A DNA stretch of 64,000 nucleotides from Bacteroidia bacterium (GTDB taxonomy: Bacteria > Bacteroidota > Bacteroidia > SXHM01): assembly GCA_022072225.1 (NCBI GenBank), contig JAJVIC010000009.1, positions 217,746 through 281,745 of the forward strand, in the 5' to 3' direction. How positions within the stretch are numbered: the first letter of the stretch is position 1; every line of letters starts with the position of its first letter. Under the pieces are notes generated by a model. That model saw nothing but the letters and a program-made list of their open reading frames with translations. It did not search any database and was not told the DNA's origin. Shown one piece after another: positions 24,488 through 33,492 of the stretch. The translations under genes were made by a program, and so were the position numbers.

Positions 24488-25804
24488 ATGACGCAATTGT
24501 CGGAGACAAAAACTGATTCGCACCCTCTTTTATTCAATATTAATAGCGGTAAGTTAGTATTGTTTTTAATGATTGCATTTCCGGTTGTAATTGATTTGCT
24601 CAACGGATTCATAACTTTTTTTATAGGACTTGATTTTTCAATCGGTGTGCTTTACAGAGGGTTAATATTTGTTTGTTCTTTACCCGTATTTATTCTTCAA
24701 AAAGATAAACTTTGGAAGCTATATCTGCTTATTATCACCGGTTTGTGGATACTGAGCTGCATAGTATGGGCAGGCAGCGGAATGTTGCAATTAACCAAAG
24801 AATTCATGTTGTTCATTAAAATGATTTATCCTTTTATCATATTGCCAATGTTGTTTTACATTGTGAAGAAATACAGAATTGATATTGATTATGTCATAAG
24901 TTGTTCGGTTAGCTATTGTGCAATTGCAGGCGCCAGCATTGTTTTCTCGTTGATAACAGGTTTAGGCATTGAGTTTTCGGCAAGCAAATACAGCTTCGGA
25001 GCCAAATCATTTTTTGTAGCTCAGAATGATATTGGCCTTTCCATGCTTATTGGTTATACGCTTAGCCTGTATCTTTTTTTCAAAAGATTTAGTTTCATGT
25101 ATTTTTTCTCTACCATCATGATAATGGCAGGCTTAATTGGGTTGAGTACAAGAACCGGCATCATGGGTGCGATAGGTGTGTTTATATTTCTGATGTTTGC
25201 CATTATGTTTTATAGCAAAAAGTCAGTAAAAATTGCCTATTTTACTAAGGTGTTTATATTTTCATTTTTTGCGGTGGCAGTAATAGCAGGTACTGTAAAA
25301 GTTATTCAACTGATTTCGGAATATGAGTATATGCTTACAAAATTTCAAGCTTTAACTTATGAGCATCCCCGGCAAAATCTTACTCAGGCTGCATATAACA
25401 GAATAACAGGCAGGCATTGGATTTATAATGTTTTTGGTGAAGGTATGACACATTTCAAACTGGAAGTAGGAAACAGGCTCATTGGTGCATATGATGTCTC
25501 GGAAGAAGGACAACCTGTTGAAGTTGATTATCTGGATTTGATGGGCAATTACGGTTTGATTATGACTTTGGTAATATTGATATTTCCGGTGCTGTTGTTT
25601 TTTAAGATTTTCATGAATTTTATTCTTAACCGTGATTTTCGCGACCTTATTTTTCTGATTTGTATTTCACTTTTTTTAGTTCATTCAACATTGGCAGGGC
25701 ATGCGATTATCAGTCCCCTGGTTGCCACGAACATGGTTGTTGTATATCTGTATATTCTGCACAGAAAATCATTTAAAGCAGAACAGAAGTCAGTTGTTGC
25801 ATGA
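24488..25804 (+). CDS. O-antigen ligase/polymerase-like membrane protein
   Basis: 438-aa membrane protein with about 10-12 hydrophobic helices and a long periplasmic loop (about residues 275-345, including H-P-R-Q-N-L-T-Q-A-A-Y-N-R and R-H-W-I-Y-N-V-F-G-E-G). That layout fits the Wzy polymerase / WaaL ligase superfamily, which joins sugar repeat units or attaches them to lipid. A GT gene begins in an ATGA overlap at its stop, so translation is coupled. Polymerase and ligase cannot be told apart by eye. Confidence 0.8.
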   Translation: MTQLSETKTDSHPLLFNINSGKLVLFLMIAFPVVIDLLNGFITFFIGLDFSIGVLYRGLIFVCSLPVFILQKDKLWKLYLLIITGLWILSCIVWAGSGMLQLTKEFMLFIKMIYPFIILPMLFYIVKKYRIDIDYVISCSVSYCAIAGASIVFSLITGLGIEFSASKYSFGAKSFFVAQNDIGLSMLIGYTLSLYLFFKRFSFMYFFSTIMIMAGLIGLSTRTGIMGAIGVFIFLMFAIMFYSKKSVKIAYFTKVFIFSFFAVAVIAGTVKVIQLISEYEYMLTKFQALTYEHPRQNLTQAAYNRITGRHWIYNVFGEGMTHFKLEVGNRLIGAYDVSEEGQPVEVDYLDLMGNYGLIMTLVILIFPVLLFFKIFMNFILNRDFRDLIFLICISLFLVHSTLAGHAIISPLVATNMVVVYLYILHRKSFKAEQKSVVA

Positions 25805-26856
25805 AGATATTGCTGATTAATAATCTGTATCCGACTGATGAGAATCCGCAACCTGCGGCCTATATTAAAACACAGAAAGATTGTTTAGAAGCAGCAGGTG
25901 CTGAGGTTGATTTGTTGGTATTGAAGGCAAATTTTACCGGATTTGTTTCTAAATATTTTAATTATCTGAAATTTTTTGCTCAACTCATTTTCAATTTTTC
26001 TTACGGCAAATACAATTTGATTTACCTCAATCATTTGCCCAATTATTTTTTTGCTTTGTTTGTACATTTTCCCTTCATGAAAAATGTGGTTATTCACTGG
26101 CACGGGAGCGAGATATATGCGCCAAACACTCACAATCATTGGCTGAACAAGATTTCCTATTTGTTTACACCAAAACGTTTTTATCATATTGCGCCTTCTC
26201 ATTATTTTGCAAGTGAAGTTGCACAGGTTATGAAAATAAAACCTGAACAGGTTTTTATTTCTCCCAGTGGTGGCGTTGATATGGATAAGTTTAAACCTTC
26301 AGAATACAAATCAAAAACAGACGAAATTGTAATTGGTTTTGCTTCTGAGTTATCGTTTATGAAAGGTGCAGATACATTGCTAAAACTTTTAGAAAGAAAA
26401 GATGAATTGGAAAAATTTTCGAAAAGAAAACTGCATTTTAAAGCAATTGCGTACGGAAGGAACAAGAACTATTTTCTCGAAAAATTTAAAGCGCAGGAAA
26501 ATAAAATTGAGATACTAAATCCAATACCAAACGGAGAAATGGAAAGTTTTTTCAATTCGCTTGATATTTTGTTTTTTCCGACTCGCAGAAGAGCAGAAAG
26601 TCTTGGGTTGGTTGCATTGGAGGCAATGGCATGTGGTAAACCTGTATTAGGTCCAAAGGCATTTGCATTGCCCGAATATATTAAGCCCGGCATTAACGGT
26701 GAGTTTTACGAAAACGATATTATTGATGAAGTTGAAAGAGTGCTCATAAGAATGATTCAGAATATTACCAATTACAAGACGAGAGAATTTGTAACTGAAA
26801 AATATTCAAACAAGGCAGTGATTGAAGGTTATAAAGTGTTTCTTAAACAATTTTAA
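25801..26856 (+). CDS. Glycosyltransferase family 4
   Basis: 351-aa GT-B glycosyltransferase. The N-terminal domain begins L-L-I-N-N-L-Y-P-T-D-E-N-P-Q-P-A-A-Y with the acceptor-side glycine region. The donor-binding domain contains P-S-G-G-V-D-M-D-K-F, a standard GT4 element, and R-R-A-E-S-L-G-L-V-A-L-E-A-M-A-C-G-K-P-V, holding the E-x7-E motif. ATGA overlap with the polymerase gene; the next transferase follows after 3 nt. It probably adds one sugar of the repeat unit made by this cluster. Confidence 0.92.
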   Translation: MKILLINNLYPTDENPQPAAYIKTQKDCLEAAGAEVDLLVLKANFTGFVSKYFNYLKFFAQLIFNFSYGKYNLIYLNHLPNYFFALFVHFPFMKNVVIHWHGSEIYAPNTHNHWLNKISYLFTPKRFYHIAPSHYFASEVAQVMKIKPEQVFISPSGGVDMDKFKPSEYKSKTDEIVIGFASELSFMKGADTLLKLLERKDELEKFSKRKLHFKAIAYGRNKNYFLEKFKAQENKIEILNPIPNGEMESFFNSLDILFFPTRRRAESLGLVALEAMACGKPVLGPKAFALPEYIKPGINGEFYENDIIDEVERVLIRMIQNITNYKTREFVTEKYSNKAVIEGYKVFLKQF

Positions 26857-26859
26857 TAA

Positions 26860-28044
26860 ATGGACATCTCAGGGAAACACATATTAATTATAGTAGAAAA
26901 TCTGCCTGTGCCTTTAGACCGCAGAGTGTGGCAGGAAGCGCGTCATTTGAAATCGCTTGGTGCAGATGTTTCGGTTATTTGTCCGAAAATGAAAGGCTGT
27001 GTTAAGTCGCATGAAACGCTGGACGGAATTGATATTTACAGACATCCGCTTCCTGTTGAGGCATCAGGAGCACTTGGCTATCTTATTGAATATTCCACAG
27101 CCTTATTTTTTGAATTTTTTCTTGCGCTAAAGATCTTTTTCAAAAAAAGATTTCATCTTATTCAAGGCTGCAGTCCGCCCGATCTGATATTTTTAGTTGC
27201 ATTACCCTTTAAATTATTTGGAATTAAATATGTTTTTGATCACCACGATTTAAGCCCCGAATTATTCCAAACAAAATTTAAAGGCAAGAAGTGGTTGCAC
27301 AAAGCATTATTGTTTGTTGAGAAACTGACATTCAAAACTGCAGATTTTTCTATTGCAACCAATCAATCATTTAAAGAGATTGCAATACAAAGAGGAAAAA
27401 TGCTTTCTGAAAATGTTGAAATTGTAAGAAGTGGACCCGATCTGAGAAGGTTCAAAATTATACCTGCCGATATGCAATATAAAAAAGGCAAAAAGTTTTT
27501 AATCGGCTACCTTGGCATTATTGCTGAGCAGGATGGATTAGACTTGCTAATGCAAATTGCTTCGCTCTTATTAAAGCAGCGAAATGATATTCATTTTGCA
27601 ATTATAGGTGATGGCACAGAACTTCCCAAAATAAAAAAAATGGCAATTGAATTAGGAATTGCAGAGCACATTGATTTCTATGGTATGGTGAGTGATGATG
27701 CGCTCTTGAATGCTATTCTGAATACGTGTGATGTTTGCGTTAATCCTGATATTCCGAACGAATTGAATAATCTGCTTACCACAAATAAAGTGATGGAATA
27801 TATGGCAGTTAAAATGCCTGTTGTACAGTTTGATTTGAAAGAGGGCAGATATTCCGCTTTGGATGCTTCGCTCTATGCCAGTAATCTTACTGATTTTGCA
27901 GAAAAGATTTCTATGCTTTTGGAAAATCCTGATAAGCGAAAGGCAATGGGAGAGTTTGGTTATAACAGGGTTATCAACCAGCTTTCGTGGGAGCACGAAA
28001 AAGTGAATTTGGAAAACTTATATGCTAAAGTTTTTCTGAAATAA
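26860..28044 (+). CDS. Glycosyltransferase family 4
   Basis: 394-aa GT-B enzyme. The N-terminus reads V-E-N-L-P-V-P-L-D-R-R-V-W-Q-E-A-R-H-L, a segment common in Bacteroidota and other GT4 proteins. F-D-H-H-D-L-S-P-E-L-F lies in the acceptor domain. The donor domain has G-Y-L-G-I-I-A-E-Q-D-G-L-D and V-N-P-D-I-P-N-E-L-N-N-L-L-T-T-N-K-V-M-E-Y-M. It is the third transferase of the cluster; its final 20 bp overlap the convergent purN gene. Confidence 0.92.
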   Translation: MDISGKHILIIVENLPVPLDRRVWQEARHLKSLGADVSVICPKMKGCVKSHETLDGIDIYRHPLPVEASGALGYLIEYSTALFFEFFLALKIFFKKRFHLIQGCSPPDLIFLVALPFKLFGIKYVFDHHDLSPELFQTKFKGKKWLHKALLFVEKLTFKTADFSIATNQSFKEIAIQRGKMLSENVEIVRSGPDLRRFKIIPADMQYKKGKKFLIGYLGIIAEQDGLDLLMQIASLLLKQRNDIHFAIIGDGTELPKIKKMAIELGIAEHIDFYGMVSDDALLNAILNTCDVCVNPDIPNELNNLLTTNKVMEYMAVKMPVVQFDLKEGRYSALDASLYASNLTDFAEKISMLLENPDKRKAMGEFGYNRVINQLSWEHEKVNLENLYAKVFLK

Positions 28045-28597
28045 AATGTTCAACTACTTCCGGAAAATGTTGATGTTCCAACTCCTGCACCCTCGCAGCA
28101 AGTTTTTCCGGAGTATCATTTTCTAAAACGCTGCACTTAGCCTGAAACAAAATTCTTCCTTCATCATAATGTTCATTCACTAAATGGATGGTAATTCCGC
28201 TTTCCTTTTTGCCACTTTCAATAACGGCTTTGTGAACATTCAATCCATACATTCCCTTGCCTCCAAAATCGGGCAGAAGGGCAGGATGGATGTTGATGAT
28301 TTTGTTTTCGTATGCTTTTAAAATATTGTCGGGTACTTTAATGAGGAAGCCGGCAAGAACAATGAAATCAATCTTTTCTGAAGTTAGTTTTTCGATGACG
28401 GTTGAAGAATTATAAAACTCTTCTTTTGAAAAATTTATTGCAGTAATACCTGCTTTACGGGCAATTTCCAGAGCACCTGCTTCTTTTCGGTTGCTTATTA
28501 ATAGTGCAACTGAAATAGTTTGGTTTCCTGAAAAATAATCAATCAGTCTTTTTGCATTGCTTCCTGCTCCGGAAGCAAAAATCGCCAGTCTCTTCAT
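28025..28597 (-). CDS. purN: Phosphoribosylglycinamide formyltransferase
   Basis: Third step of purine synthesis: transfers a formyl group from 10-formyl-THF to GAR. 190 aa from the ATG at 28597; an upstream TTG is less likely. The phosphate loop is A-S-G-A-G-S-N-A-K-R-L-I. The catalytic region is I-N-I-H-P-A-L-L-P-D-F-G-G-K-G with the essential Asn and His, and the Asp is in H-L-V-N-E-H-Y-D-E-G. It begins 9 nt after the copper-chaperone-like gene and may be co-transcribed with it. Confidence 0.93.
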   Translation of the reverse strand: MKRLAIFASGAGSNAKRLIDYFSGNQTISVALLISNRKEAGALEIARKAGITAINFSKEEFYNSSTVIEKLTSEKIDFIVLAGFLIKVPDNILKAYENKIINIHPALLPDFGGKGMYGLNVHKAVIESGKKESGITIHLVNEHYDEGRILFQAKCSVLENDTPEKLAARVQELEHQHFPEVVEHFISEKL

Positions 28598-28606
28598 ATG
28601 CAAAAA

Positions 28607-28948
28607 TCAATGTCCGCCTTTTTTGCAGCACTTAGGAAGCTTATCGTATGTTTCTTTTTTAGCGGGCACATCATCTGCATCGTAGCCAATGTTGGCAATG
28701 GCTACGCGTATTTTTTCAGGAGTTGTTCTCTTGTCATAATAAACAACGGTAACCATTTGGTCTTCTGTATTAACGGTAGCAGATTTTATTCCTTTTTCAA
28801 AGGCAAGTGCTTTTTCAATGCGTTCTTTACATTCTCCGCATTGAGCAGAGGTTTTAATTTTCACTTCGGCAGTTTGCGCTGAAACAGACAAGGAAAAAGC
28901 TGAAATGAAAAGAACAAGAGCAGCGGTGATTTTTTTAATTGTATTCAT
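28607..28948 (-). CDS. Secreted HMA-domain metal-binding protein
   Basis: 113-aa exported protein with a signal peptide (cleavage near V-S-A-Q, residue 25) and a heavy-metal-associated domain. The metal motif is C-G-E-C (in S-A-Q-C-G-E-C-K-E-R-I-E) where C-x2-C is expected, and the fold continues with V-N-T-E-D-Q-M-V-T-V-V-Y-Y. The tail C-C-K-K-G-G-H adds potential ligands. It is probably a periplasmic copper or other soft-metal carrier. Divergent from the radical SAM gene. Confidence 0.85.
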   Translation of the reverse strand: MNTIKKITAALVLFISAFSLSVSAQTAEVKIKTSAQCGECKERIEKALAFEKGIKSATVNTEDQMVTVVYYDKRTTPEKIRVAIANIGYDADDVPAKKETYDKLPKCCKKGGH

Positions 28949-29003
28949 CTTTTATTGAAGGTTGATTTTGTGTTTTTATCTGCAACAAAGATACCACTAT
29001 TCC

Positions 29004-29011
29004 TATCTTTG
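29004..29011 (+). promoter_or_regulatory. -7 element TATCTTTG for the radical SAM gene
   Basis: Match to TAnnTTTG six nt before the ATG at 29018, in the same TATCTTTGCCCACC context as the gmk promoter at 62755. It favours the shorter start of the radical SAM gene over the in-frame codon at 28955. Confidence 0.5.
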
Positions 29012-29017
29012 CCCACC

Positions 29018-30046
29018 ATGTTTGTTGCAAGAGCTAAGGACGGGCTTAATTTTTTATCGAAAACCACACCGCGCAGGGCTGCTAATGCCCTGAAAGTGTT
29101 AGGTAGTTACTACTATTCAAAGTATGCCAAAAAGTCTGTGCAGTTGGGTTTACCGATCAGTATTTCCATTGAGCCTACTACTTCGTGTAACTTGCGTTGC
29201 CCTGAATGTCCGAGTGGATTACGTTTTTTTACGCGACCAACAGGGATGCTGAAGCAGGAGTTTTATAAGGAGACAATTGACCAGTTGCATAAAGATTTAT
29301 TGTATCTTATATTCTATTTTCAGGGCGAGCCGTATCTAAATCCTGCTTTTCTGGATATGGTAAAGTATGCTTCGGAGAAAGGAATTTACACGGCAACATC
29401 TACCAACGCGCATTACTTAAATGATGCTAATTCTAAAAAAACGATTGAAAGCGGATTAGACCGTTTAATTATTTCTATTGACGGAACTACGCAGGAAGTT
29501 TACGAGCAATACAGAATAGGAGGGAAGTTGGAAAAAGTGCTGGAAGGCACAAAGAATATTGTGAAATGGAAAAAAGAATTGAAATCAAAAACGCCTCACA
29601 TTATTTTTCAGTTTCTGGTGGTGAAGCCGAATGAGCATCAGGTGGAAGATGTGAAAAAACTAGCCTTGGAATATGGTGTGGATGAAGTGAAATTCAAGAC
29701 CGCACAGGTTTATGATTATGAAAACGACCCCAATCAGTTAATTCCCGCCAACGATAAATATTCGCGGTACAAAAAGAACAAAAGCGGCACATTTGATATT
29801 AAAAATCCATTGCTCAATCATTGCTGGAAACTCTGGCATTCGTGCGTTATTACCTGGGACGGCTTAGTGGTTCCCTGTTGCTTTGACAAAGATGCCACAC
29901 ACCAGTTTGGTGATTTAAAAAAAACATCGTTTGCACAGCTTTGGCAGAATGAAAAATATCAGAACTTCCGCTCTGCTATTTTAAAGTCGCGTTCAGAAAT
30001 TGATATTTGCACCAATTGTACGGAAGGTGCAAAAGTTTGGGGATAA
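29018..30046 (+). CDS. Radical SAM/SPASM protein
   Basis: 342-aa radical SAM enzyme of unknown substrate. The cluster motif is C-N-L-R-C-P-E-C (in S-I-E-P-T-T-S-C-N-L-R-C), followed by F-Q-G-E-P-Y-L-N-P. The C-terminal SPASM-like region has C-W-K-L-W-H-S-C-V-I-T-W-D-G, V-P-C-C-F-D-K and C-T-N-C, which would hold an auxiliary iron-sulfur cluster. Such proteins modify peptides or other small molecules. No precursor peptide gene is obvious next to it. The start at 29018 is chosen from the promoter position. Confidence 0.87.
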   Translation: MFVARAKDGLNFLSKTTPRRAANALKVLGSYYYSKYAKKSVQLGLPISISIEPTTSCNLRCPECPSGLRFFTRPTGMLKQEFYKETIDQLHKDLLYLIFYFQGEPYLNPAFLDMVKYASEKGIYTATSTNAHYLNDANSKKTIESGLDRLIISIDGTTQEVYEQYRIGGKLEKVLEGTKNIVKWKKELKSKTPHIIFQFLVVKPNEHQVEDVKKLALEYGVDEVKFKTAQVYDYENDPNQLIPANDKYSRYKKNKSGTFDIKNPLLNHCWKLWHSCVITWDGLVVPCCFDKDATHQFGDLKKTSFAQLWQNEKYQNFRSAILKSRSEIDICTNCTEGAKVWG

Positions 30047-30115
30047 AAATTAGTAAGGGTTGTTTGTTTTTTCTGAAATATTTACTAATTTTACCCAACG
30101 CATACAATTTAGTTC

Positions 30116-30937
30116 TTGATTATCCGCTTGCTCAAAAATAGTTTATCCAGGTTGCTGCTCTTTGCAGCCTTGCTTGTTACTTCTTCTCTTTCCGCTTTTG
30201 CTTTTCCTGACCCGAATAATGCCAGCGATTTATTGAGCGAAGCAAAGAAACTATATGACCTGAGAGCCGAAGGTGCAGTGGGCTTAATGGCAAAAACCGA
30301 AACCATTGACAAAGCTATTGCATCACTTGAAAAAGTTTACGCTACCGGTTACAAGGAAGAAGAAACCGGTCTTTACTTAATTCGTTGCTACAACTACAAA
30401 GGGCGTTTTGCCTGTGCTTCGGCTAGTGCGAAAAAATCAACTTTCGAGAAGGGGAAAAATCTGGGCGAGAAACTGGTTAAAAAATATCCTAATTCGGTTC
30501 CGCTTTTGTATGAGTATATCTGTGTAATGGGTTTGTGGGGTGGTGAAATTGGCGCGTTGAAAGCGGGTTGGGACGGGCTCATTGGCAAAATGAAAGAAAA
30601 CACTCAGCGTTTGATTGAATTGGATGCCAGCTACTCGGGTTGTGCCGGTGAGCGCATTATGGGTTATTTGTATATCAAAGCGCCTTATATTCCATTGGTG
30701 CTTACCTGGCCCGATGATGATACGGGATTGGAATACCTTGAACGCGTTGCCAAATGTTCGCCTTATGATTTTGGTACCTTATATTATTATGCCGAAGCTT
30801 TGCACAAGAATGGTTTTGAAAGCAAAGCAAAAGAATACATGAAAAAGATAACCACCATGGCTCCCCGCAAGGAACTTTATCTTGAAGATCTGCAATTCAA
30901 GAAAGATGCGGAGTTGTTGCTAAAACAGTGGAAATAA
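30116..30937 (+). CDS. Exported helical-repeat protein of unknown function
   Basis: 273 aa starting at a TTG (30116), since no ATG is in frame until residue 58 and the first 29 residues form a good signal peptide ending at A-F-A. The mature part looks like tetratricopeptide-type helices (for example L-L-S-E-A-K-K-L-Y-D-L and Y-Y-Y-A-E-A-L-H-K-N-G-F-E). It is probably a periplasmic protein. Partner unknown. Confidence 0.78.
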   Translation: MIIRLLKNSLSRLLLFAALLVTSSLSAFAFPDPNNASDLLSEAKKLYDLRAEGAVGLMAKTETIDKAIASLEKVYATGYKEEETGLYLIRCYNYKGRFACASASAKKSTFEKGKNLGEKLVKKYPNSVPLLYEYICVMGLWGGEIGALKAGWDGLIGKMKENTQRLIELDASYSGCAGERIMGYLYIKAPYIPLVLTWPDDDTGLEYLERVAKCSPYDFGTLYYYAEALHKNGFESKAKEYMKKITTMAPRKELYLEDLQFKKDAELLLKQWK

Positions 30938-30978
30938 AAAATCAATTAGGCAACTTGTTTCTATTTTTTTGCTGATAA

Positions 30979-31674
30979 CTATTTGTTTTTAATAAGCCTA
31001 ACAGCAAGCCCGTTTCCTTTTGGACACCCATTTCTTTCAATCTCACTTAGGCAATACAAACTGCGATATGCAGCATTGTCATCATAAAAAGAGGAAGTCC
31101 ACCAGTTACCTATTTCTGCAAAAACTATTTTTTTGCCGTTTGCATGTCCACGCAAACCGGTTGGCTCAGCCGCAAACCCATAATCATCTGTTCCATTGCA
31201 ATTTTTACCATCCATATAAGCCCATCCTGATTTTGCTTTTAGTTTAGAACCGAATGTTTTTCCGCGTTTTCCCGAAAGATTTACCGTGTCCGCCTTCATG
31301 CCTAAGAACATTTCCAGCGCACCCCATTCTGGATCGCTTGGAACATGCCAACCGTTAGGTGCAAATCCTCGCTGGTCGCTGATTACATAAAAATTATAAA
31401 GCCGTTGACATTGTTTTCCTTTTACATAATCTATGCAGTAAAGGCAGGTGGCAGGTTTTTTTTCTTTGGCTGCAATAACCCATTCTTCATCACTTGCAGC
31501 TTCAGGTATGGGGTCTCCATTTCGGAAGGTAGTAGTGCTGTAATCTTCAGCCGACCATTCTTGTGTGCCGATAACTACTGTCTTAAATTCCTGCGCTGCG
31601 CAGCTTATTATGAATGTGATATAAACCACCGGCAGGAAAAAGATTTTCGAAATTATGAATACTGTTTTACTCAT
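30979..31674 (-). CDS. Lipoprotein with FISUMP domain
   Basis: 231 aa from the ATG at 31674. The signal peptide ends at a lipobox F-I-I-S-C, so it is a lipoprotein. The body is a Fibrobacter succinogenes major paralogous (FISUMP) domain: G-T-Q-E-W-S-A-E-D-Y near the start, P-N-G-W-H-V-P-S-D-P-E-W in the middle, and W-W-T-S-S-F-Y-D-D-N-A-A-Y and G-L-A-V-R-L-I at the end. The function of this domain is unknown; it is common in surface proteins of this phylum. Confidence 0.87.
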   Translation of the reverse strand: MSKTVFIISKIFFLPVVYITFIISCAAQEFKTVVIGTQEWSAEDYSTTTFRNGDPIPEAASDEEWVIAAKEKKPATCLYCIDYVKGKQCQRLYNFYVISDQRGFAPNGWHVPSDPEWGALEMFLGMKADTVNLSGKRGKTFGSKLKAKSGWAYMDGKNCNGTDDYGFAAEPTGLRGHANGKKIVFAEIGNWWTSSFYDDNAAYRSLYCLSEIERNGCPKGNGLAVRLIKNK

Positions 31675-31878
31675 GACGTTTGTTTTTTGTAATTCGAAAT
31701 AAATAAATAACAGCGTAAAATGCAAGATCTGAAAGAAAATAGTAGGGTTTCTTTTTCAAATAGGCTGCATTTATCTACTTCCATTAATTATCAATTCTTT
31801 TCTATGCCTGAATTTTTGTATTGATATAGCGGTAAACTTGATAAAAATCACATCCTGCTTATACATCAACAATTTTTC

Positions 31879-31886
31879 TATGTTTG
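31879..31886 (+). promoter_or_regulatory. -7 element TATGTTTG for the FkbM-type gene
   Basis: Match to TAnnTTTG, 28 nt before the ATG at 31915. Confidence 0.4.
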
Positions 31887-31914
31887 CCGCTGCAAAACTC
31901 TGACAGCTTATTAA

Positions 31915-32712
31915 ATGATAACGACCAAACTGATTGACGGAACTGAGATTTTTTGTCTTCGCAAACCAGAAGCCAAAATGCTTGACCACCATGTGGAGGG
32001 CTATATGCAACACGGCATTTCCATTAACGATGGCGATGTAGTGTTTGATGTGGGTGCCAACATCGGTGTATTTGGTGTGCGTGCTGTGCAGAAGTTTAAG
32101 AACGTTCGCGTTTTTGCTTTTGAACCTATTCCCGAAATTTATGAAGTACTGAAAGCCAATGCCAATAAGTTCGGTAAAGGAAGATTTTACGCCCTGAATT
32201 ACGGAGCATCTGACAGCAACGGAACTACAACGTTTTCGTATTTCCCGAATACTCCGGCTCTTTCTACTTCGCATCCCGAGATGTGGGACGAAAACCCCGA
32301 TGCGTTTGAAAACGCAGTAAAAGGCAGTATGAAAAATGCACCTGCCGATATGCAATGGATGAAATGGCTACCTACTTCGCTTGCCGGATTGGTTGCCCGC
32401 TTTTTGCGCAGCGGAAAACAAATGATTACCTGCGAACTGCGCACCATTTCTTCGGTGATTGAAGAATACAAGATTGAGAAAATTGATTTGCTGAAAATTG
32501 ATTGCGAGGGTGCTGAGCTTGCAGCCATTAACGGAATAAAGGAAGAGGACTGGAAAAAGATTAACAAAGTAGTAGTTGAAGTTCACGATATGGAAAACCG
32601 TGTTGAGTTTATTTCCGGTTTGCTGAGCAGACACGGGCTTACTAAAATTGTAAAAGAAAAAGAAAAGGCGTTGGAAGAAACCGCGCTTTACAATGTTTAC
32701 GCTACACGCTAA
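31915..32712 (+). CDS. FkbM-family methyltransferase
   Basis: 265-aa SAM-dependent methyltransferase of the FkbM type, which usually O-methylates sugars or polyketides. SAM-binding motif: V-F-D-V-G-A-N-I-G-V-F-G-V. Later motifs: A-F-E-P-I-P-E-I-Y, and I-D-L-L-K-I-D-C-E-G-A-E, the hallmark of this family. Its stop codon is followed at once by the ATG of the sterol-desaturase-like gene, so the two are an operon, perhaps acting on a lipid or glycolipid. Confidence 0.9.
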   Translation: MITTKLIDGTEIFCLRKPEAKMLDHHVEGYMQHGISINDGDVVFDVGANIGVFGVRAVQKFKNVRVFAFEPIPEIYEVLKANANKFGKGRFYALNYGASDSNGTTTFSYFPNTPALSTSHPEMWDENPDAFENAVKGSMKNAPADMQWMKWLPTSLAGLVARFLRSGKQMITCELRTISSVIEEYKIEKIDLLKIDCEGAELAAINGIKEEDWKKINKVVVEVHDMENRVEFISGLLSRHGLTKIVKEKEKALEETALYNVYATR

Positions 32713-33420
32713 ATGACCAATACCGACATTATATTCATCACTTTAGGCGTTCTGCTTGCCGGAAACATTATTGCTCTGGTGTATTCGTGGTTAGTGCTTT
32801 ATACCGATGTGTTTAAAAAGTATCGTTTGCAGGATAAAAAGTATAAGCCCGGAATTTTCTTTCAGCGCCTGCCGCTTATTGTGTTGAACCTTGCTATTCT
32901 TTCAGTTATTACTGCGGTTTCGTTGTACTTTTTTGCGGATGTTATTTTTGAAACTTCCGTTCCGGTGTGGTGGTTAATTCCGGTGCAGGTTACTTTTATT
33001 TTTGTAATTGACGATGCATGGTTTTATTTTGCTCACCGCCTGATGCATGAGAATAAATTTTTGCTGCGCAAAATTCACAGCATTCATCATCAGGCTATTA
33101 CACCATTTCCTTTGGAATACATTTATGTGCACCCGTTGGAGTGGATGATTGGCAGCGTGGGTTCGTTTCTCGGTATTGGTGCGTGGTTGCTGCTGATGCC
33201 GGGCGAAGTAAACTTTTATGCTTTTCTGGTTTATGGCGCTATCCGCAATCTGCACGAGGTGGATATTCATTCCGATTTGCGTTCGCCTATCAGCAAATAC
33301 ATTCCTTTTCTTAACCCTACTGAGAGCCACGATTTGCATCACTCTAAAGTGAAGGGCAACTACGCTTCCATGTTCAATATCTGGGACAGGGTGTTTGGTA
33401 CGGTGCTGACGAAAGACTGA
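32713..33420 (+). CDS. Sterol desaturase / fatty acid hydroxylase family protein
   Basis: 235-aa membrane protein of the diiron hydroxylase/desaturase superfamily. The His motifs are H-R-L-M-H, H-S-I-H-H and H-D-L-H-H in the usual order, with four hydrophobic segments. It probably hydroxylates or desaturates a lipid. No gap separates it from the upstream methyltransferase gene. Confidence 0.9.
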   Translation: MTNTDIIFITLGVLLAGNIIALVYSWLVLYTDVFKKYRLQDKKYKPGIFFQRLPLIVLNLAILSVITAVSLYFFADVIFETSVPVWWLIPVQVTFIFVIDDAWFYFAHRLMHENKFLLRKIHSIHHQAITPFPLEYIYVHPLEWMIGSVGSFLGIGAWLLLMPGEVNFYAFLVYGAIRNLHEVDIHSDLRSPISKYIPFLNPTESHDLHHSKVKGNYASMFNIWDRVFGTVLTKD

Positions 33421-33426
33421 TTTTTT

Positions 33427-33486
33427 ACCGCAGAGGCGCTGAGTAAATTATTGTTGTTAAACTCTGCGTCTCTCCGCCTCTGCGGT
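33427..33486. repeat. Inverted pair ACCGCAGAGGCG / CGCCTCTGCGGT
   Basis: Twelve-bp perfect inverted arms at 33427-33438 and 33475-33486 flank CTGAG and CTCTGCGTC words of the same repeat family. It fills the 72-bp gap between two convergent genes and, as a hairpin, may help end transcription, although no T-run follows on either side in the right place. Confidence 0.7.
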
Positions 33487-33492
33487 GAAAAA

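Noticed and set aside
31771-32355. 194-aa minus-strand frame over the FkbM gene
   Set aside because: Antisense to a clear methyltransferase with full motifs; no independent support.
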